Source: Labilithrix sp. (GTDB taxonomy: Bacteria; Myxococcota_A; Polyangia; Polyangiales; Polyangiaceae). From it: 64,000 bases of DNA. Both the position numbers and the translations under genes were made by a program. Every line of letters starts with the position of its first letter. The stretch's first letter is position 1. The stretch lies in NCBI GenBank assembly GCA_019637195.1, contig JAHBWA010000013.1:1-64000 (forward strand), given 5' to 3'. Below are positions 17,384 through 26,946 of the stretch, piece by piece. Under the pieces are notes generated by a model that did not search any database, had not been told where the DNA came from, and worked only from the letters and a program-made list of their open reading frames with translations.

Positions 17384-20300
17384 ATGTCCTGGCTCCTTTC
17401 CCGCCCTGTGTCACCTCGCCCGGCCACCCTCCCTCGCGCGATGGGCCGCGGCGGACGCCGGGCCGGCGTCTTCGCTCTCGGCACGCTCCTCGCGTTCAGC
17501 GTGCTGCCGGGCGCGACGACGGCGCGCGGGCAGACGACCGCGACGCGCGCGGCGAGCAAGACCGCCGCGCGCCTCACGGGCGAGACGCCCGACGCGATGA
17601 TCGAAGCGCAGAAGAAGGTGGCCCTCGGCGCGTCGGACGACGCAAGCCGGATCGCCGCCCTCGGCGTCATCGCCACCCTCGCCGACCGCGCCACCCACGA
17701 CGCGGCGCGGAAGGCGACGCGCGAGGTGATCGCCGCGCTCCCGCCGACGTCCGAGATCCGCGGTGAGGCCGTGGCGCTCGCGCGGACCTACGAGGCCACC
17801 GAGAGCACCCCCGCCGGCGCCGCCAGCGCCCGCGCCGAGGCCGGCGTCGTCACGGAGGTCTCCGTCCTCGGCCCGTTCCGCGACACCGGCGGCGGGCTCG
17901 ACGCCCACGACGGTCCCGAGGAGAAGAAGAGCGCCGCCGCGTTCACCGATCCGAAGGCCGCGTACTCGTGGGGCACCGTCGAGGTCTCGTGGCGCCCGGT
18001 CCCGCCGACGTTCGCGCAGGCGCGCGGCGTCCCCCTCGATCTGTTCGTCCACCCGCGCCGCGAGAGCTGCAGCTGGATCGCGTCGAAGATCACGCTCAGC
18101 GCCAGGACGCCGCTCGTCGTGCGCCTCGCGGCGGCCGGGACGGCGCGGCTGGTCTTCGACGGCGTCGACCTCGATCAGAGCGACGACGTGCACGCGACGA
18201 TGCGCTTCGACCGCCTCGCCGCGAAGGTCGACGCCGCGGCCGGTCCGCACGTCGTCGCCGCGAAGATCTGCAGCGGGGCGCTCGACGACTCGGGCCGGGC
18301 GCGCCTGCGCGTCACCGACGACAAGAACCAGCCTGTCGACGTCAAGGCCAGCGCCGATCTCACGCTCGCTCCGGGCCAGAGCATCGCGTGGGGCACGGCG
18401 AAGCCCACCAAGCTCGTCACGCCGCTCGTCCGCGCGGCGAACGGCAAGGGCTCGGCCGACGCGCTCCTCGCCGCCGCGACCGTCCGGACGCTGGGCGGCG
18501 CCGAAGACGAGAAGAGCCCGCGCGCCCCGGGACAGCTCGACGCGCTCCTCCAGAGGAAGGACCTCGATCCCGATCGGCTGGCGATGGCCGCGTGGATCAC
18601 GCCCTCGGGCGCGCACCGGAGCGCCCGCCTCTTCCGCGCGCGCGCCGCGGCCGACAAGGCGGGCGACGTGACGACGAAGGCGTTCGTCGATCGGCGGCTC
18701 GTCGACCAGCACCTCGAGTCCGAGGCGCCGGACTGGGCGATCGCCGCGCTCCGCGGCGCGAAGATCGACGCCAAGAGCGACGGCGAGGCGCTGCTCCTCT
18801 CGGCGCGGATCGCGCGGGCGCTCCGGGTCGAGGCCCTCGGCGTCCGCGCCATGCGCGACATGACGGCCGCCTTCTCCGCGGGCAAGGAGGCGCTGCCGCT
18901 CGCGGTGCTCTTCGAGCTCGCGTCGACGGCCCGCGCAGGCGACGTGAAGACGTGGGTGCTCGCCACGCAGGAGCTCGCTCGACGCGGCGTGCGCGGCGAG
19001 GTCCTCGTCGACGCGATGGGCACGCGGACCCGCGCCGACGTCGAGGCGGCCGCGAAGGACGCGTTCGCCGGCGGGATGGACGACGCCGACGAGGCGCTCG
19101 GCGTCGCGCGCCACGTCGCCATGGCCGGCGGTCACGCGCTCGCCGCGCAGCTCTACCGAACGACGTGCGCGTGGGCGCCGAACCGCCCCGAGGCGTGGGC
19201 CGGGCTCGCGCGCGAGGTCGCCGCCGCGTCGACCGATCCGAAGGACAAGGACCTCGTCCTCCTCGCGCTCCGCCGCGCGCGCGAGCTGTCGCCGGGCGAC
19301 GCCAAGTACCGCGCCGAGCTCGCGCTCCGCGTCGAGAAGCCCGCCGGCGCCCCCCGCGGCGCCGACACCGAGGCCCGCGACGACGAGCGCTACCTCGCGA
19401 AGAGCGAGGTCATCCTCGCGCGCCGCAAGGGCGTGCCCGCCGGCGCGCCGGACGTCGCCGACCGCGAGCTGCACTGGCTGCGCGCCGTCCGCATGCACGC
19501 GGACAACCGCGTCTCGCAGCTCATCCACTACGCGCGCGAGATCGTGATCGCGCCCCGCAACCAGCAGGAGCTCTTCGAGGCGATCCCGCCCGAGGGCGAT
19601 CTCACCGAGATCCTGAAGGCGCGGGTCCACCGCAAGGACGGGAGCGTCGCGTTCCCCGTCGAGGAGCACAACGACGGCTCGCGCCCGCGGATCCGCTGGC
19701 CCGAGCTCGAGCCCGGCGACACGGTCGAGGTGGCGATCCGCCAGTGGACGAGCACGGCCGTCGGCGGCCGCGGCGACGCCCCCTACTACTTCATGGACTA
19801 CGCCGGCTCGCCGGCGAGCCACCCGCTCCTCTACAACGAGGTGATCGTCGAGACGATGCCGGGGCACCCGCTCTACGTCGACGTCATCCACGACAAGCTC
19901 GCGCCGTACAAACGCATCGAGAAGGACGACAAGGAGCGCGGGGTCCACGTCCTGCAGCTCATCTGGGACAAGCCGCTCGTCATCCCCGAGGAGCCGCTCG
20001 CGCCGCACACCTCCGAGATCGCGCCGGTCATCGTCGGCTCGACGTTCAAGACGTGGGCCGATTTCCGCAAGTGGTACGCCGAGGCGATCCGCGGCTTCAC
20101 CGAGCCGGACGAGGAGGTCCGCCGGCTCGCCGCCGAGCTCACCCGTGGCAAGCGGACGCGCGAAGAGAAGCTCCGCGCGCTCTTCGAGTTCGTCGCGGAC
20201 GACATCCGCTACGTCAACTACGTCTCCGGCGAATGGTGGCTCCCGAACCGCCCGCAGCAGCTCCTCGCGCGGCGCGAGGGCGACTGCGACGACAAGGCGA

Positions 20301-21244
20301 TCCTCCTCATCACGCTCCTCCGCGCGATCGGCATCGAGGCGCAGGAGGTCATGGTCCAGACGCGCCTGACCGGCCAGCCGTCGGTGCTCCTCGCCAAGAA
20401 CGCCGCCGTGCCGCTGTTCGACCACGGCATCGCGTTCCTCCCCGGCCCGAACGGCGGGCAGTACCTCGACGCGACCAGCCCGCAGTCGCGCCTCGGGCCG
20501 ATCCCGTCGATGGACGCGCGCGCGGTCGCGCTGCGCATGGACAACGGACCCGCCGAGATCGTGCAGCTGCCGGCGAGCTCGCCGGACGACCACGGCGCCG
20601 ACGTCAGCTGGCAGCTGTCGATCGCGCCCGACGGCTCGGGCGAGCTCACCGGCGAGGAGCGCCACTCCGGCGACGGCGCGTTCTGGCTCCGCACGAACCT
20701 CTCGCAAGCAGAGGCGCGCGCGCAGTACGTCGAGGACGCGCTCGTGGCGCCGTGGTTTTCGACCGTCGACCTCGACAAGACGATCGACTTCAAGGGCGAC
20801 CTCCCGAACGGGCAGGCGCTCGTGAAGTACAAGGCGCGCTCGCGCGGCATGGCGCGCCGCGAGGGCAAGGACCTCGTCCTGCCGCTGTCGCCGTCGGCGA
20901 CCTACGGCTCGCAGATCGCGCCGCTGCCGACGCGCACCCTCCCGGTGCTCCTCCCGTCGTACTTCGCGCCGAGCCACCAGAACCGAACGGTGCGGGCGAT
21001 CGCGCCGCCGGGCATGGCGTGGGGCGAGCTCCCGCCGGGCGGCGAGGCGAACGGCGGAGACTTCGGCAAGGCGCACCTCGAGATCGCGCGCGACCCGCGC
21101 GACTCACGCGCGCTCGTCATCAAGCGGAGCGTGGTGTTCAACCAACACCTCATCCCGGTCGAGAAGTACGGAGCCTGGCGGAGCTGGGTCCAGCAGGTGG
21201 ACGCGCTGATGCACAAGGAAGTGCGCCTCGTGGAGGCCAAGTGA
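17384..21244 (+). CDS. Exported DUF3857/transglutaminase-like protein, catalytically complete
   Basis: Predicted 1286 residues, exported (a hydrophobic VFALGTLLAFSVLPGA segment; the start could instead be the ATG at 17441). The first ~690 residues are Ala-rich and helical, with TPR-like blocks. A DUF3857 beta-sandwich follows (RKDGSVAFPVEEH, LEPGDTVEVAIRQW). Then a transglutaminase core carries a complete Cys-His-Asp triad: REGDCDDKAILLITLLRAIG (C968), FDHGIAFL (H1014), YLDATSP (D1029). The C-terminus is a further beta domain. Such proteins act on peptides or proteins in the cell envelope. Its stop overlaps the next start (TGATG), so it is coupled to a second protein of the same build that lacks the catalytic motif. 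Confidence 0.8.
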   Translation: MSWLLSRPVSPRPATLPRAMGRGGRRAGVFALGTLLAFSVLPGATTARGQTTATRAASKTAARLTGETPDAMIEAQKKVALGASDDASRIAALGVIATLADRATHDAARKATREVIAALPPTSEIRGEAVALARTYEATESTPAGAASARAEAGVVTEVSVLGPFRDTGGGLDAHDGPEEKKSAAAFTDPKAAYSWGTVEVSWRPVPPTFAQARGVPLDLFVHPRRESCSWIASKITLSARTPLVVRLAAAGTARLVFDGVDLDQSDDVHATMRFDRLAAKVDAAAGPHVVAAKICSGALDDSGRARLRVTDDKNQPVDVKASADLTLAPGQSIAWGTAKPTKLVTPLVRAANGKGSADALLAAATVRTLGGAEDEKSPRAPGQLDALLQRKDLDPDRLAMAAWITPSGAHRSARLFRARAAADKAGDVTTKAFVDRRLVDQHLESEAPDWAIAALRGAKIDAKSDGEALLLSARIARALRVEALGVRAMRDMTAAFSAGKEALPLAVLFELASTARAGDVKTWVLATQELARRGVRGEVLVDAMGTRTRADVEAAAKDAFAGGMDDADEALGVARHVAMAGGHALAAQLYRTTCAWAPNRPEAWAGLAREVAAASTDPKDKDLVLLALRRARELSPGDAKYRAELALRVEKPAGAPRGADTEARDDERYLAKSEVILARRKGVPAGAPDVADRELHWLRAVRMHADNRVSQLIHYAREIVIAPRNQQELFEAIPPEGDLTEILKARVHRKDGSVAFPVEEHNDGSRPRIRWPELEPGDTVEVAIRQWTSTAVGGRGDAPYYFMDYAGSPASHPLLYNEVIVETMPGHPLYVDVIHDKLAPYKRIEKDDKERGVHVLQLIWDKPLVIPEEPLAPHTSEIAPVIVGSTFKTWADFRKWYAEAIRGFTEPDEEVRRLAAELTRGKRTREEKLRALFEFVADDIRYVNYVSGEWWLPNRPQQLLARREGDCDDKAILLITLLRAIGIEAQEVMVQTRLTGQPSVLLAKNAAVPLFDHGIAFLPGPNGGQYLDATSPQSRLGPIPSMDARAVALRMDNGPAEIVQLPASSPDDHGADVSWQLSIAPDGSGELTGEERHSGDGAFWLRTNLSQAEARAQYVEDALVAPWFSTVDLDKTIDFKGDLPNGQALVKYKARSRGMARREGKDLVLPLSPSATYGSQIAPLPTRTLPVLLPSYFAPSHQNRTVRAIAPPGMAWGELPPGGEANGGDFGKAHLEIARDPRDSRALVIKRSVVFNQHLIPVEKYGAWRSWVQQVDALMHKEVRLVEAK

Positions 21245-24200
21245 TGAAGACGCACCACACGAGGCGCGCGCTCGCGCCGCTGTCGCTCGGCTTGCTCGTG
21301 ACGGCCGCGGCGTGCGGCGGCAACAAGCCGGCCAACGCCCCGCGGGGCCTCGCCGATCTGTCGACGCCGCTCGTCGCGGCGTTCCGCGAGGAGGCGGTCG
21401 GCGACTCGGCCAAGGCCGTCGACCTCTACACGAAGGCGCTCGGCGCCGCGGCGGCGTCGCCGGACAATCCGTCGAGCGTCGCGATCGCGATGGCGTCCCT
21501 CGACGCGCTCGTGCACCACGACTTCACCGCCTTCGCCGACGCCACGTCGTCGAGCTCGCTCGCCGACCGTGTCGATCCGTCCGCGCTGCAGAAGAACGGC
21601 GGCACCGTCGACGAGCGCCTCGCGAAGATCGCGAAGGACGCCGAGGGGCCGTTCGTACCGGCGCTCGTCGCGAACGCGCGGCTCGCGCTGGCCGAGCGTC
21701 GCGGAGACGCGAAGGCCGCGGCCGACCAGAGAGCGCTGACGGGCTGCGCCCGTGAGGCCGCCGTGATCGGCCCCGTCGCGTGGATGAACGTGAGCGGCGC
21801 GCGCGAACCGGCGCTGCTCGGCAAGCCGGGCGCCCCGATGCCGGGCGAGCTCGCGGGCCCCGGGCCCTTCAAGGCGCGGCTCTCGCCGATGAAGGTGACG
21901 GCGTTCGGGTGCCGGCTGCCGCTCTACGCGGAGACGAGCGCGACGGGGGTGCGAGAGGTCGCGGTCGACGTCGACGTCCCGAAGGCCGGCTGGATCGGCG
22001 TCGGGCTGCGCTCGGCGGCGGCGGCCGCGCTGCACGCGGGCGGAGAGGTCGCGATCGCGCGGCCGCACGCGGCGGGGCCTCGCGCCGTCCCGCGCTTCGC
22101 GCGGCTGGAGACGTCGGCGGGCGCGCTCCGCCTCGTGGTCCGCGTCGGCATGGACCAGGATTTTTCGTCCGTCGAGATCGGCGCGTGGGACGCCGACGGC
22201 AAGCCGCTCCGCGCCCGCGCTCCCGCGCCGGGCGCGACGGCCGGCGCGACGGTGAAGCAGGCCGTCCCGGTCGCGCCGCCGGAGCCGCGGAGCGATCCCG
22301 AGCGCGTCGCGGTCGCCCTCGGCGCGCTGGCGGGCGGCGACTCGCGGCTCGCGGAGAACCTGCTCTCACCGCAGGTCGCGCGCACCGACGCCCCGCCCGA
22401 GCTCTTGCTCGTCTACGCGCGCGCGGTCCGGAGCGCGCGCGATCTGCCGGCGGTCAAGACGCACGAGCGCGCGCGCTCGGCGTACGACCGCGTGCTCGAG
22501 GCGTGGCCGGCGTCGTGGGAGGCCGCGCTCGAGCACGCCGTGCTCGCCGGCGCACGTCGCGGGCGCGCCGAGGCGCACATCGCGGCGCTCGCGGACCTCG
22601 ACGCGACGCGCGCGAAGACGAAGACCGCGCAGCCCGCGCTGCTCGACGCGTTCGAGGCGCAGACGGCGGGGCGCGAGCGGCTCTACGATCGCGCGCACCT
22701 CGCGTTCGATCGGATCAAGGCTCCGGCGAGCGCGCTGGCCAACACCTCGCTCCTGGCGGAGACGGAGCGCGTCGTCTTCGAGCGCACGGGGCGCGACCTC
22801 GTGGCCTTCGACTGCGGCGACCGCGCGGGCGACCGTACGAGCCTCGCCTGCCACCACGCGCTCACCTCGGCGGGCGATCGCGCCGGCGCCGAGCGGGAGC
22901 TCGAGCGCCTCCGCGCGCTCGCGGGGACTCCGCAGCTGTACCTGTCGCTGTCGTCGCGGAGCGCGATCGAGGCGGGCGATCTCGGCCGGGCGCAGAGGCT
23001 CCTCGAGGCGATGAACCCGGGCGACCGGCCCCTCTCCGCGGTGTATGCGGCCAAGGGCAAGGCGGCGCTGCCCGAGCTCTTCCGGCTCGCGACGACCGCG
23101 CGCGACGCCCCGGCGGCCCTCCCCGCCCTGCTCCGCGACGCCGGAGACGATCCCATCGCGCAGTTCGAGGGCGTCGCCGAGAAGGTCGTCCACGATCCGG
23201 GGGCCGGCACGCTGCTCGCGAACGCGGCGACGGCGATCCTCGCGCATCGCGAGCGCTACGACGTCGAGCCCTCGGGGCTCGTTCACTTCACGATGCTCGA
23301 CGTCCGCCGCGTGATGGGCACCACCGACGTCGAGGCGAACGCCCAGGCGTCCGCCCCGATGCTCCTCGGGCGAGACACGATCCGCGTCGTCCGGCGGCGC
23401 ATCTTCAAGAAGGACGGGAGCATCGTCCTGCCCGACCGGACCCCGAACGCGGCGCAGTCGCACGCCGATCTCTCCCAGCTCGAGGCGGGCGACGCCGTCG
23501 AGGCGATCTACGAGGGGTGGGGCGTCCCGAACGAGACCGGCAACGTCGGGATCGATACGCCCGATCTCCTGCCCGAGCGCACCGCCGTGCGCGAGGCGAG
23601 CATCGAGCTCGCGCTCCCGCCGGGCCTGCCGGGCTCGATGTGGAGCCACCCGCTCCTCGGCAAGGCGGAGGAGCGGACCGAGGCGGCCTCGGCCACCACG
23701 AGCGCCAAGCGCGTCCTCACGTGGCGCGTGAAGGACCGCGCCGTCCGCCGGCTCGAGCCCGGCGTCCCGAAGATGGACCGCAACGTCGGCGTCAGCTTCG
23801 CGACGTCGACCTGGGATGACGTCGCGCGCGGCCTCCGAGAGACGCTCGCGTCGCTCGAGGCCGAGAGCCCCGAGGTCACGAACTGGGCGCGCGAGGCCTC
23901 CGGCGGACGCCCCGTCTCGCGCGAGCTCGTCGAGAAGGTCGTCGCGGCCTCCGGTCAGGCGATCAAGGAAGCGTCCGGCATCGTCCTCGCCGACGTCGAT
24001 CTCGGGCGCGCGGGCGGCCAGGGGATGACCGCGCGCGGGATGCTCGCGACGCACGAGGGGAGCCGCACGTGGCTCGTCGTCCAGGCCCTCCGCGAGCTCG
24101 GCGTCCACACGGACGTCGCCGTCGCCGAGAACGATCCGTTCTCCGACAGCCCCTCGTTCCCGCCGCACTTCGGCCGCTTCATGCACCCGCTCGCGATCGC

Positions 24201-25050
24201 GCACCTCCCCGATCCCGCGAACCCTGGCGCCATGACCGACGTGTGGATCGACGCCGACGTCCCGGGTCCGCCGCTCCCGGCGGGGCGCATCTCGCCGGAG
24301 CTGCGCGGCCGAAACGCGCTCTACCCGAACGGCCGGATCGCTCCGCTCCCTGCCGCGTTCGGCGACGCCGAGCGCGACGAGATCGACATCCGCCTGGTCA
24401 TCGACGACAAGGGCGACGCGACGGGTACGATCACCGTGCTGCTCCGCGGGCACACCGCGCAGGACCTCTCCGAGGCGCTCGTGCGGCTCGTCGGCCTCGA
24501 GCGGCAGCGCGCGCTCCGAGGGATCGCGCTCGGCTGGGTGCCGTTCGCGACCGTCGAGAAGGTGGAGCTGTCGTCGAGCGAGGGCAGCTGGCAGGTCGCG
24601 ATGCGCGCCGAGCTCACGGCGCCCGGATACGCGCAGCTCGAGGGGACCAAGCCGGAGACGCGGACCTGGGTGCTGCCCGGGATGGATCCCGTCCACTACG
24701 TCTTCCCCAGGCCCTTCGTGACGACCTTGAGCTCGACGTACGCGTCGCAGGCGGCGCGCGAGAGCGCGCTCGCGATCAACCACGCGACCCAGTACCACGT
24801 GCGGCGCCGCGTCGAGCTGCCGCCGAAGGCGCAGGTCACGAGGCTCCCCGGCCCCTTCGAAGGCCGCGGGCCGCTCCTCCGCGCGTCGCGGAAGGTCTCG
24901 GTCGCGGGGCCGTCGATCGAGGAGGACTTCACCCTCGACGTCACGACCGGCACGGTCCCCCGCGATCAGTACGACGCGTTCGTGGCGTCGGCCCACGGCG
25001 CGGACGACGCGTTCCGCGCCAGCACCCGCGTGAAGCCCCCGGCGCCGTAG
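21244..25050 (+). CDS. DUF3857/transglutaminase-like lipoprotein, catalytic motif lost
   Basis: Predicted 1268 residues. Lipoprotein signal ends at LVTAAAC (C24). It repeats the architecture of the upstream protein: a long helical region, a DUF3857 domain (FKKDGSIVLPDRTP, LEAGDAVEAIYEGW), and a transglutaminase-like domain. In place of the REGDCDDK motif it reads HEGSRTWLVVQALRELG, about three residues shorter and with no Cys. The His/Asp positions are also not obvious, although DVWIDADVPG occupies the last strand. It is therefore probably a pseudoenzyme, perhaps the membrane-anchored binding partner of the active protein. Translational coupling supports a 1:1 complex. Role inferred. Confidence 0.75.
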   Translation: MKTHHTRRALAPLSLGLLVTAAACGGNKPANAPRGLADLSTPLVAAFREEAVGDSAKAVDLYTKALGAAAASPDNPSSVAIAMASLDALVHHDFTAFADATSSSSLADRVDPSALQKNGGTVDERLAKIAKDAEGPFVPALVANARLALAERRGDAKAAADQRALTGCAREAAVIGPVAWMNVSGAREPALLGKPGAPMPGELAGPGPFKARLSPMKVTAFGCRLPLYAETSATGVREVAVDVDVPKAGWIGVGLRSAAAAALHAGGEVAIARPHAAGPRAVPRFARLETSAGALRLVVRVGMDQDFSSVEIGAWDADGKPLRARAPAPGATAGATVKQAVPVAPPEPRSDPERVAVALGALAGGDSRLAENLLSPQVARTDAPPELLLVYARAVRSARDLPAVKTHERARSAYDRVLEAWPASWEAALEHAVLAGARRGRAEAHIAALADLDATRAKTKTAQPALLDAFEAQTAGRERLYDRAHLAFDRIKAPASALANTSLLAETERVVFERTGRDLVAFDCGDRAGDRTSLACHHALTSAGDRAGAERELERLRALAGTPQLYLSLSSRSAIEAGDLGRAQRLLEAMNPGDRPLSAVYAAKGKAALPELFRLATTARDAPAALPALLRDAGDDPIAQFEGVAEKVVHDPGAGTLLANAATAILAHRERYDVEPSGLVHFTMLDVRRVMGTTDVEANAQASAPMLLGRDTIRVVRRRIFKKDGSIVLPDRTPNAAQSHADLSQLEAGDAVEAIYEGWGVPNETGNVGIDTPDLLPERTAVREASIELALPPGLPGSMWSHPLLGKAEERTEAASATTSAKRVLTWRVKDRAVRRLEPGVPKMDRNVGVSFATSTWDDVARGLRETLASLEAESPEVTNWAREASGGRPVSRELVEKVVAASGQAIKEASGIVLADVDLGRAGGQGMTARGMLATHEGSRTWLVVQALRELGVHTDVAVAENDPFSDSPSFPPHFGRFMHPLAIAHLPDPANPGAMTDVWIDADVPGPPLPAGRISPELRGRNALYPNGRIAPLPAAFGDAERDEIDIRLVIDDKGDATGTITVLLRGHTAQDLSEALVRLVGLERQRALRGIALGWVPFATVEKVELSSSEGSWQVAMRAELTAPGYAQLEGTKPETRTWVLPGMDPVHYVFPRPFVTTLSSTYASQAARESALAINHATQYHVRRRVELPPKAQVTRLPGPFEGRGPLLRASRKVSVAGPSIEEDFTLDVTTGTVPRDQYDAFVASAHGADDAFRASTRVKPPAP

Positions 25051-25082
25051 CGGCGGAGGCCGGGGGGCGCGTGGGCGCGCGG

Positions 25083-26762
25083 TCACTCCGCGCGCCAGGA
25101 GCCGTTCGACTCGATGACGATCCCCTGTTCGCCGGCGCAGGGGAGATCGACCACGCGCGCGGCGCCCTTGCCGCCGATCTTCACCGAGTGCGAGCCGCAC
25201 GGGACGCTGAGCTCCTTCGTCGTCACCCCGACGACGATGCCGTCGAGGATGACGAGCCTGGGCGAGAGGTGCCCCTCGAAGCGGAACCGCGTCTGCCCGT
25301 CCGCGATCGCGCCGGCGTCCTCGGCGACGGTCGCCTCGCCGGCGACGGCGGCCCTACCGGCGACGGTCGACGCCGTCGACGCGTCGCCCGCGCTCGTGTC
25401 GTCGACGTCGCCGACCTCGATGACGCCGGGCGCGTCGGCGGGGGAAATCGCGCCGGCGCCCGGGAGCGGGGTCGACGAGGCAGCCGCGGCCGTCGAGGTC
25501 GAGGCGGAGGGCTCCGGCGGCGGCCGCGCGCTCCCGAGCGCCGCCGCCTTCGCCTCCGGCGGCGGTGGGGGCGGGTCCTTGCCGATGACGAAGACCAGGA
25601 CCACGACGATCCCGGCCGCGAAGACCGCGAACGCGGCGCCCGCCGCCACCACGATCCCCAGCGCCCCGCGCTTCGACGGGCGCTGCGAGTCGCCCGCGGC
25701 GACCGGCGGAGCGTCGAGCTCCGTCGCGCTCGGCCGACTCGGCGCGCGCGGCGCCGCCGAGCGGATCGCCTCCGTCCCGCCCCACGCCCCCGGCGCCGGC
25801 GCGCTCGACCACCCCGCAGCGCCGGACCCCGGCGCGCTCGACCACCCCGCAGCGCCGGACCCCGGCGCGCTCGACCGGCCGGACGCGCCCGCGCCGAGCG
25901 CGTCCGGCTCGAGCGCCGCGCTCACGGCCGGGAGGTTGCGCGAGCTGTCGACGAGCTCGCCCGGATCGAACAGCGACTTCGACGACCTCGGGAACACGAT
26001 CGCGTCGAGCTCCGCCGCTTCGTCCACGTCCTCCGTCAGGTCCTCGGCCGACAAGCTCGGCATCGGGCGGCGGGGCGGCCCGAGCCAGTCCGGCATCGAC
26101 GCGCGCAGCGCCGCGCGGAGCTCGTCGACCGTCGCGAAGCGACCGCGCGCGGCGTCGTCGACCGTCGACGTCATCGCGCGCGGGAGCTCCGGGGCCGCGT
26201 CGTGCAGCGGCGCGGACTGCGCGAGGCACGGCGTGCCCGAGAGCATCTCGTAGAGGACCCGACCGACCCGCACGACGTCTTCCTTGACGCTCTCGGCCGT
26301 CGCGGCCCTCGCGTGCTCGAGCTCGAGCAGACACATCCCGCCCTTCGGCAAGACGAGGATCGCGTCGGCGCGAAGGAGACCGACGGAGAACCCGGCCCGG
26401 TGGAGCGTGCCGATCGCCTCGCACAGCTCGTCGCCGAGGCCCATCGCCTCGTCCGGCGGCGCCCGGCCGCCCGACGACGCTCGCCAGTGGTCGAGCCGCT
26501 GCCCCGTGACGGGCTCGAGGACGAGGTACGGCAATCCGTCGCCCGTGAAGCCGTCGTCCCGGACGTTGACGGCGCGGGAGCCGAGGGCGTTGGCGACCCG
26601 CGCCTCGTCGACCAGCGCCGTCGCGTGCTCGGGGCCTCGCGGCAGCTTGATCCACGCCTCCGCCCCGTTCCGGTGCCGCGCCTCGTACACGATCGCGACG
26701 CCGGACTCGCGGACGACGCGTCCGAGCCGAAAGCGCTGATCGATCACGACTTCGCTCGACAC
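25083..26762 (-). CDS. Membrane pseudokinase with two-Cys PEGA-like C-terminal domain
   Basis: Predicted 559 residues. Residues ~1-265 have the Ser/Thr kinase fold: the VAIK-like Lys in EAWIKLP, an alpha-C Glu in LVDEARV, and a late VLYEMLSGTPCLAQ. The catalytic loop HRDLKPEN is replaced by VGLLRADAILV (no catalytic Asp, Lys or Asn) and DFG by ELE, so phosphotransfer is not expected. A Ser/Ala/Pro linker with an 11-residue repeat leads to one transmembrane helix (GIVVAAGAAFAVFAAGIVVV). The outer C-terminal domain (LVILDGIVVG, VPCGSHSVKIGG, VDLPCAGE) matches that of the 15491-17026 protein. The GTG at 26762 is preceded by a TACCAT box at 7 bases. Confidence 0.75.
   Translation of the reverse strand: MSSEVVIDQRFRLGRVVRESGVAIVYEARHRNGAEAWIKLPRGPEHATALVDEARVANALGSRAVNVRDDGFTGDGLPYLVLEPVTGQRLDHWRASSGGRAPPDEAMGLGDELCEAIGTLHRAGFSVGLLRADAILVLPKGGMCLLELEHARAATAESVKEDVVRVGRVLYEMLSGTPCLAQSAPLHDAAPELPRAMTSTVDDAARGRFATVDELRAALRASMPDWLGPPRRPMPSLSAEDLTEDVDEAAELDAIVFPRSSKSLFDPGELVDSSRNLPAVSAALEPDALGAGASGRSSAPGSGAAGWSSAPGSGAAGWSSAPAPGAWGGTEAIRSAAPRAPSRPSATELDAPPVAAGDSQRPSKRGALGIVVAAGAAFAVFAAGIVVVLVFVIGKDPPPPPPEAKAAALGSARPPPEPSASTSTAAAASSTPLPGAGAISPADAPGVIEVGDVDDTSAGDASTASTVAGRAAVAGEATVAEDAGAIADGQTRFRFEGHLSPRLVILDGIVVGVTTKELSVPCGSHSVKIGGKGAARVVDLPCAGEQGIVIESNGSWRAE
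25799..25880. repeat. 33-bp in-frame tandem repeat
   Basis: Two perfect 33-bp copies plus a partial third encode the SSAPGSGAAGW units of the overlapping pseudokinase linker. Confidence 0.75.
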
Positions 26763-26769
26763 CGGCCGA

Positions 26770-26775
26770 ATGGTA
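26770..26775 (-). promoter_or_regulatory. Candidate -10 box of the pseudokinase gene
   Basis: TACCAT on the minus strand, 7 bases before the GTG at 26762; no ribosome binding site is visible. Confidence 0.45.
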
Positions 26776-26933
26776 GCGCGGACCGCCCGATGACGCGTCG
26801 TTTCAGCCCACTTGGCGCGCCGGCGAACAGCCCGAGCGCGCCGCGCTCGCACCTTCAGCGCCGCCCTCGCAGCTCGCCTCATCGAAATCCCCCTGCCCTG
26901 CGATTTGCCCGCGGGGGGGCGCCGAGAGCCAGA

Positions 26934-26939
26934 TACTCT
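26934..26939 (+). promoter_or_regulatory. Candidate -10 box of the heme-motif lipoprotein gene
   Basis: TACTCT, 7 bases before the ATG at 26947. No Shine-Dalgarno sequence lies between. Confidence 0.45.
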
Positions 26940-26946
26940 GGCTTCA

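Noticed and set aside
17411..21076. Minus-strand open frame of 1221 codons opposite the first transglutaminase gene
   Set aside because: Composition is Arg/Glu/Asp/Leu low-complexity with no domain motif; it mirrors the third-position GC of the real gene.
22366..25200. Minus-strand open frame of 944 codons opposite the second transglutaminase gene
   Set aside because: Same shadow signature. The plus frame has the signal peptide, DUF3857 motifs and coupling to its neighbour.
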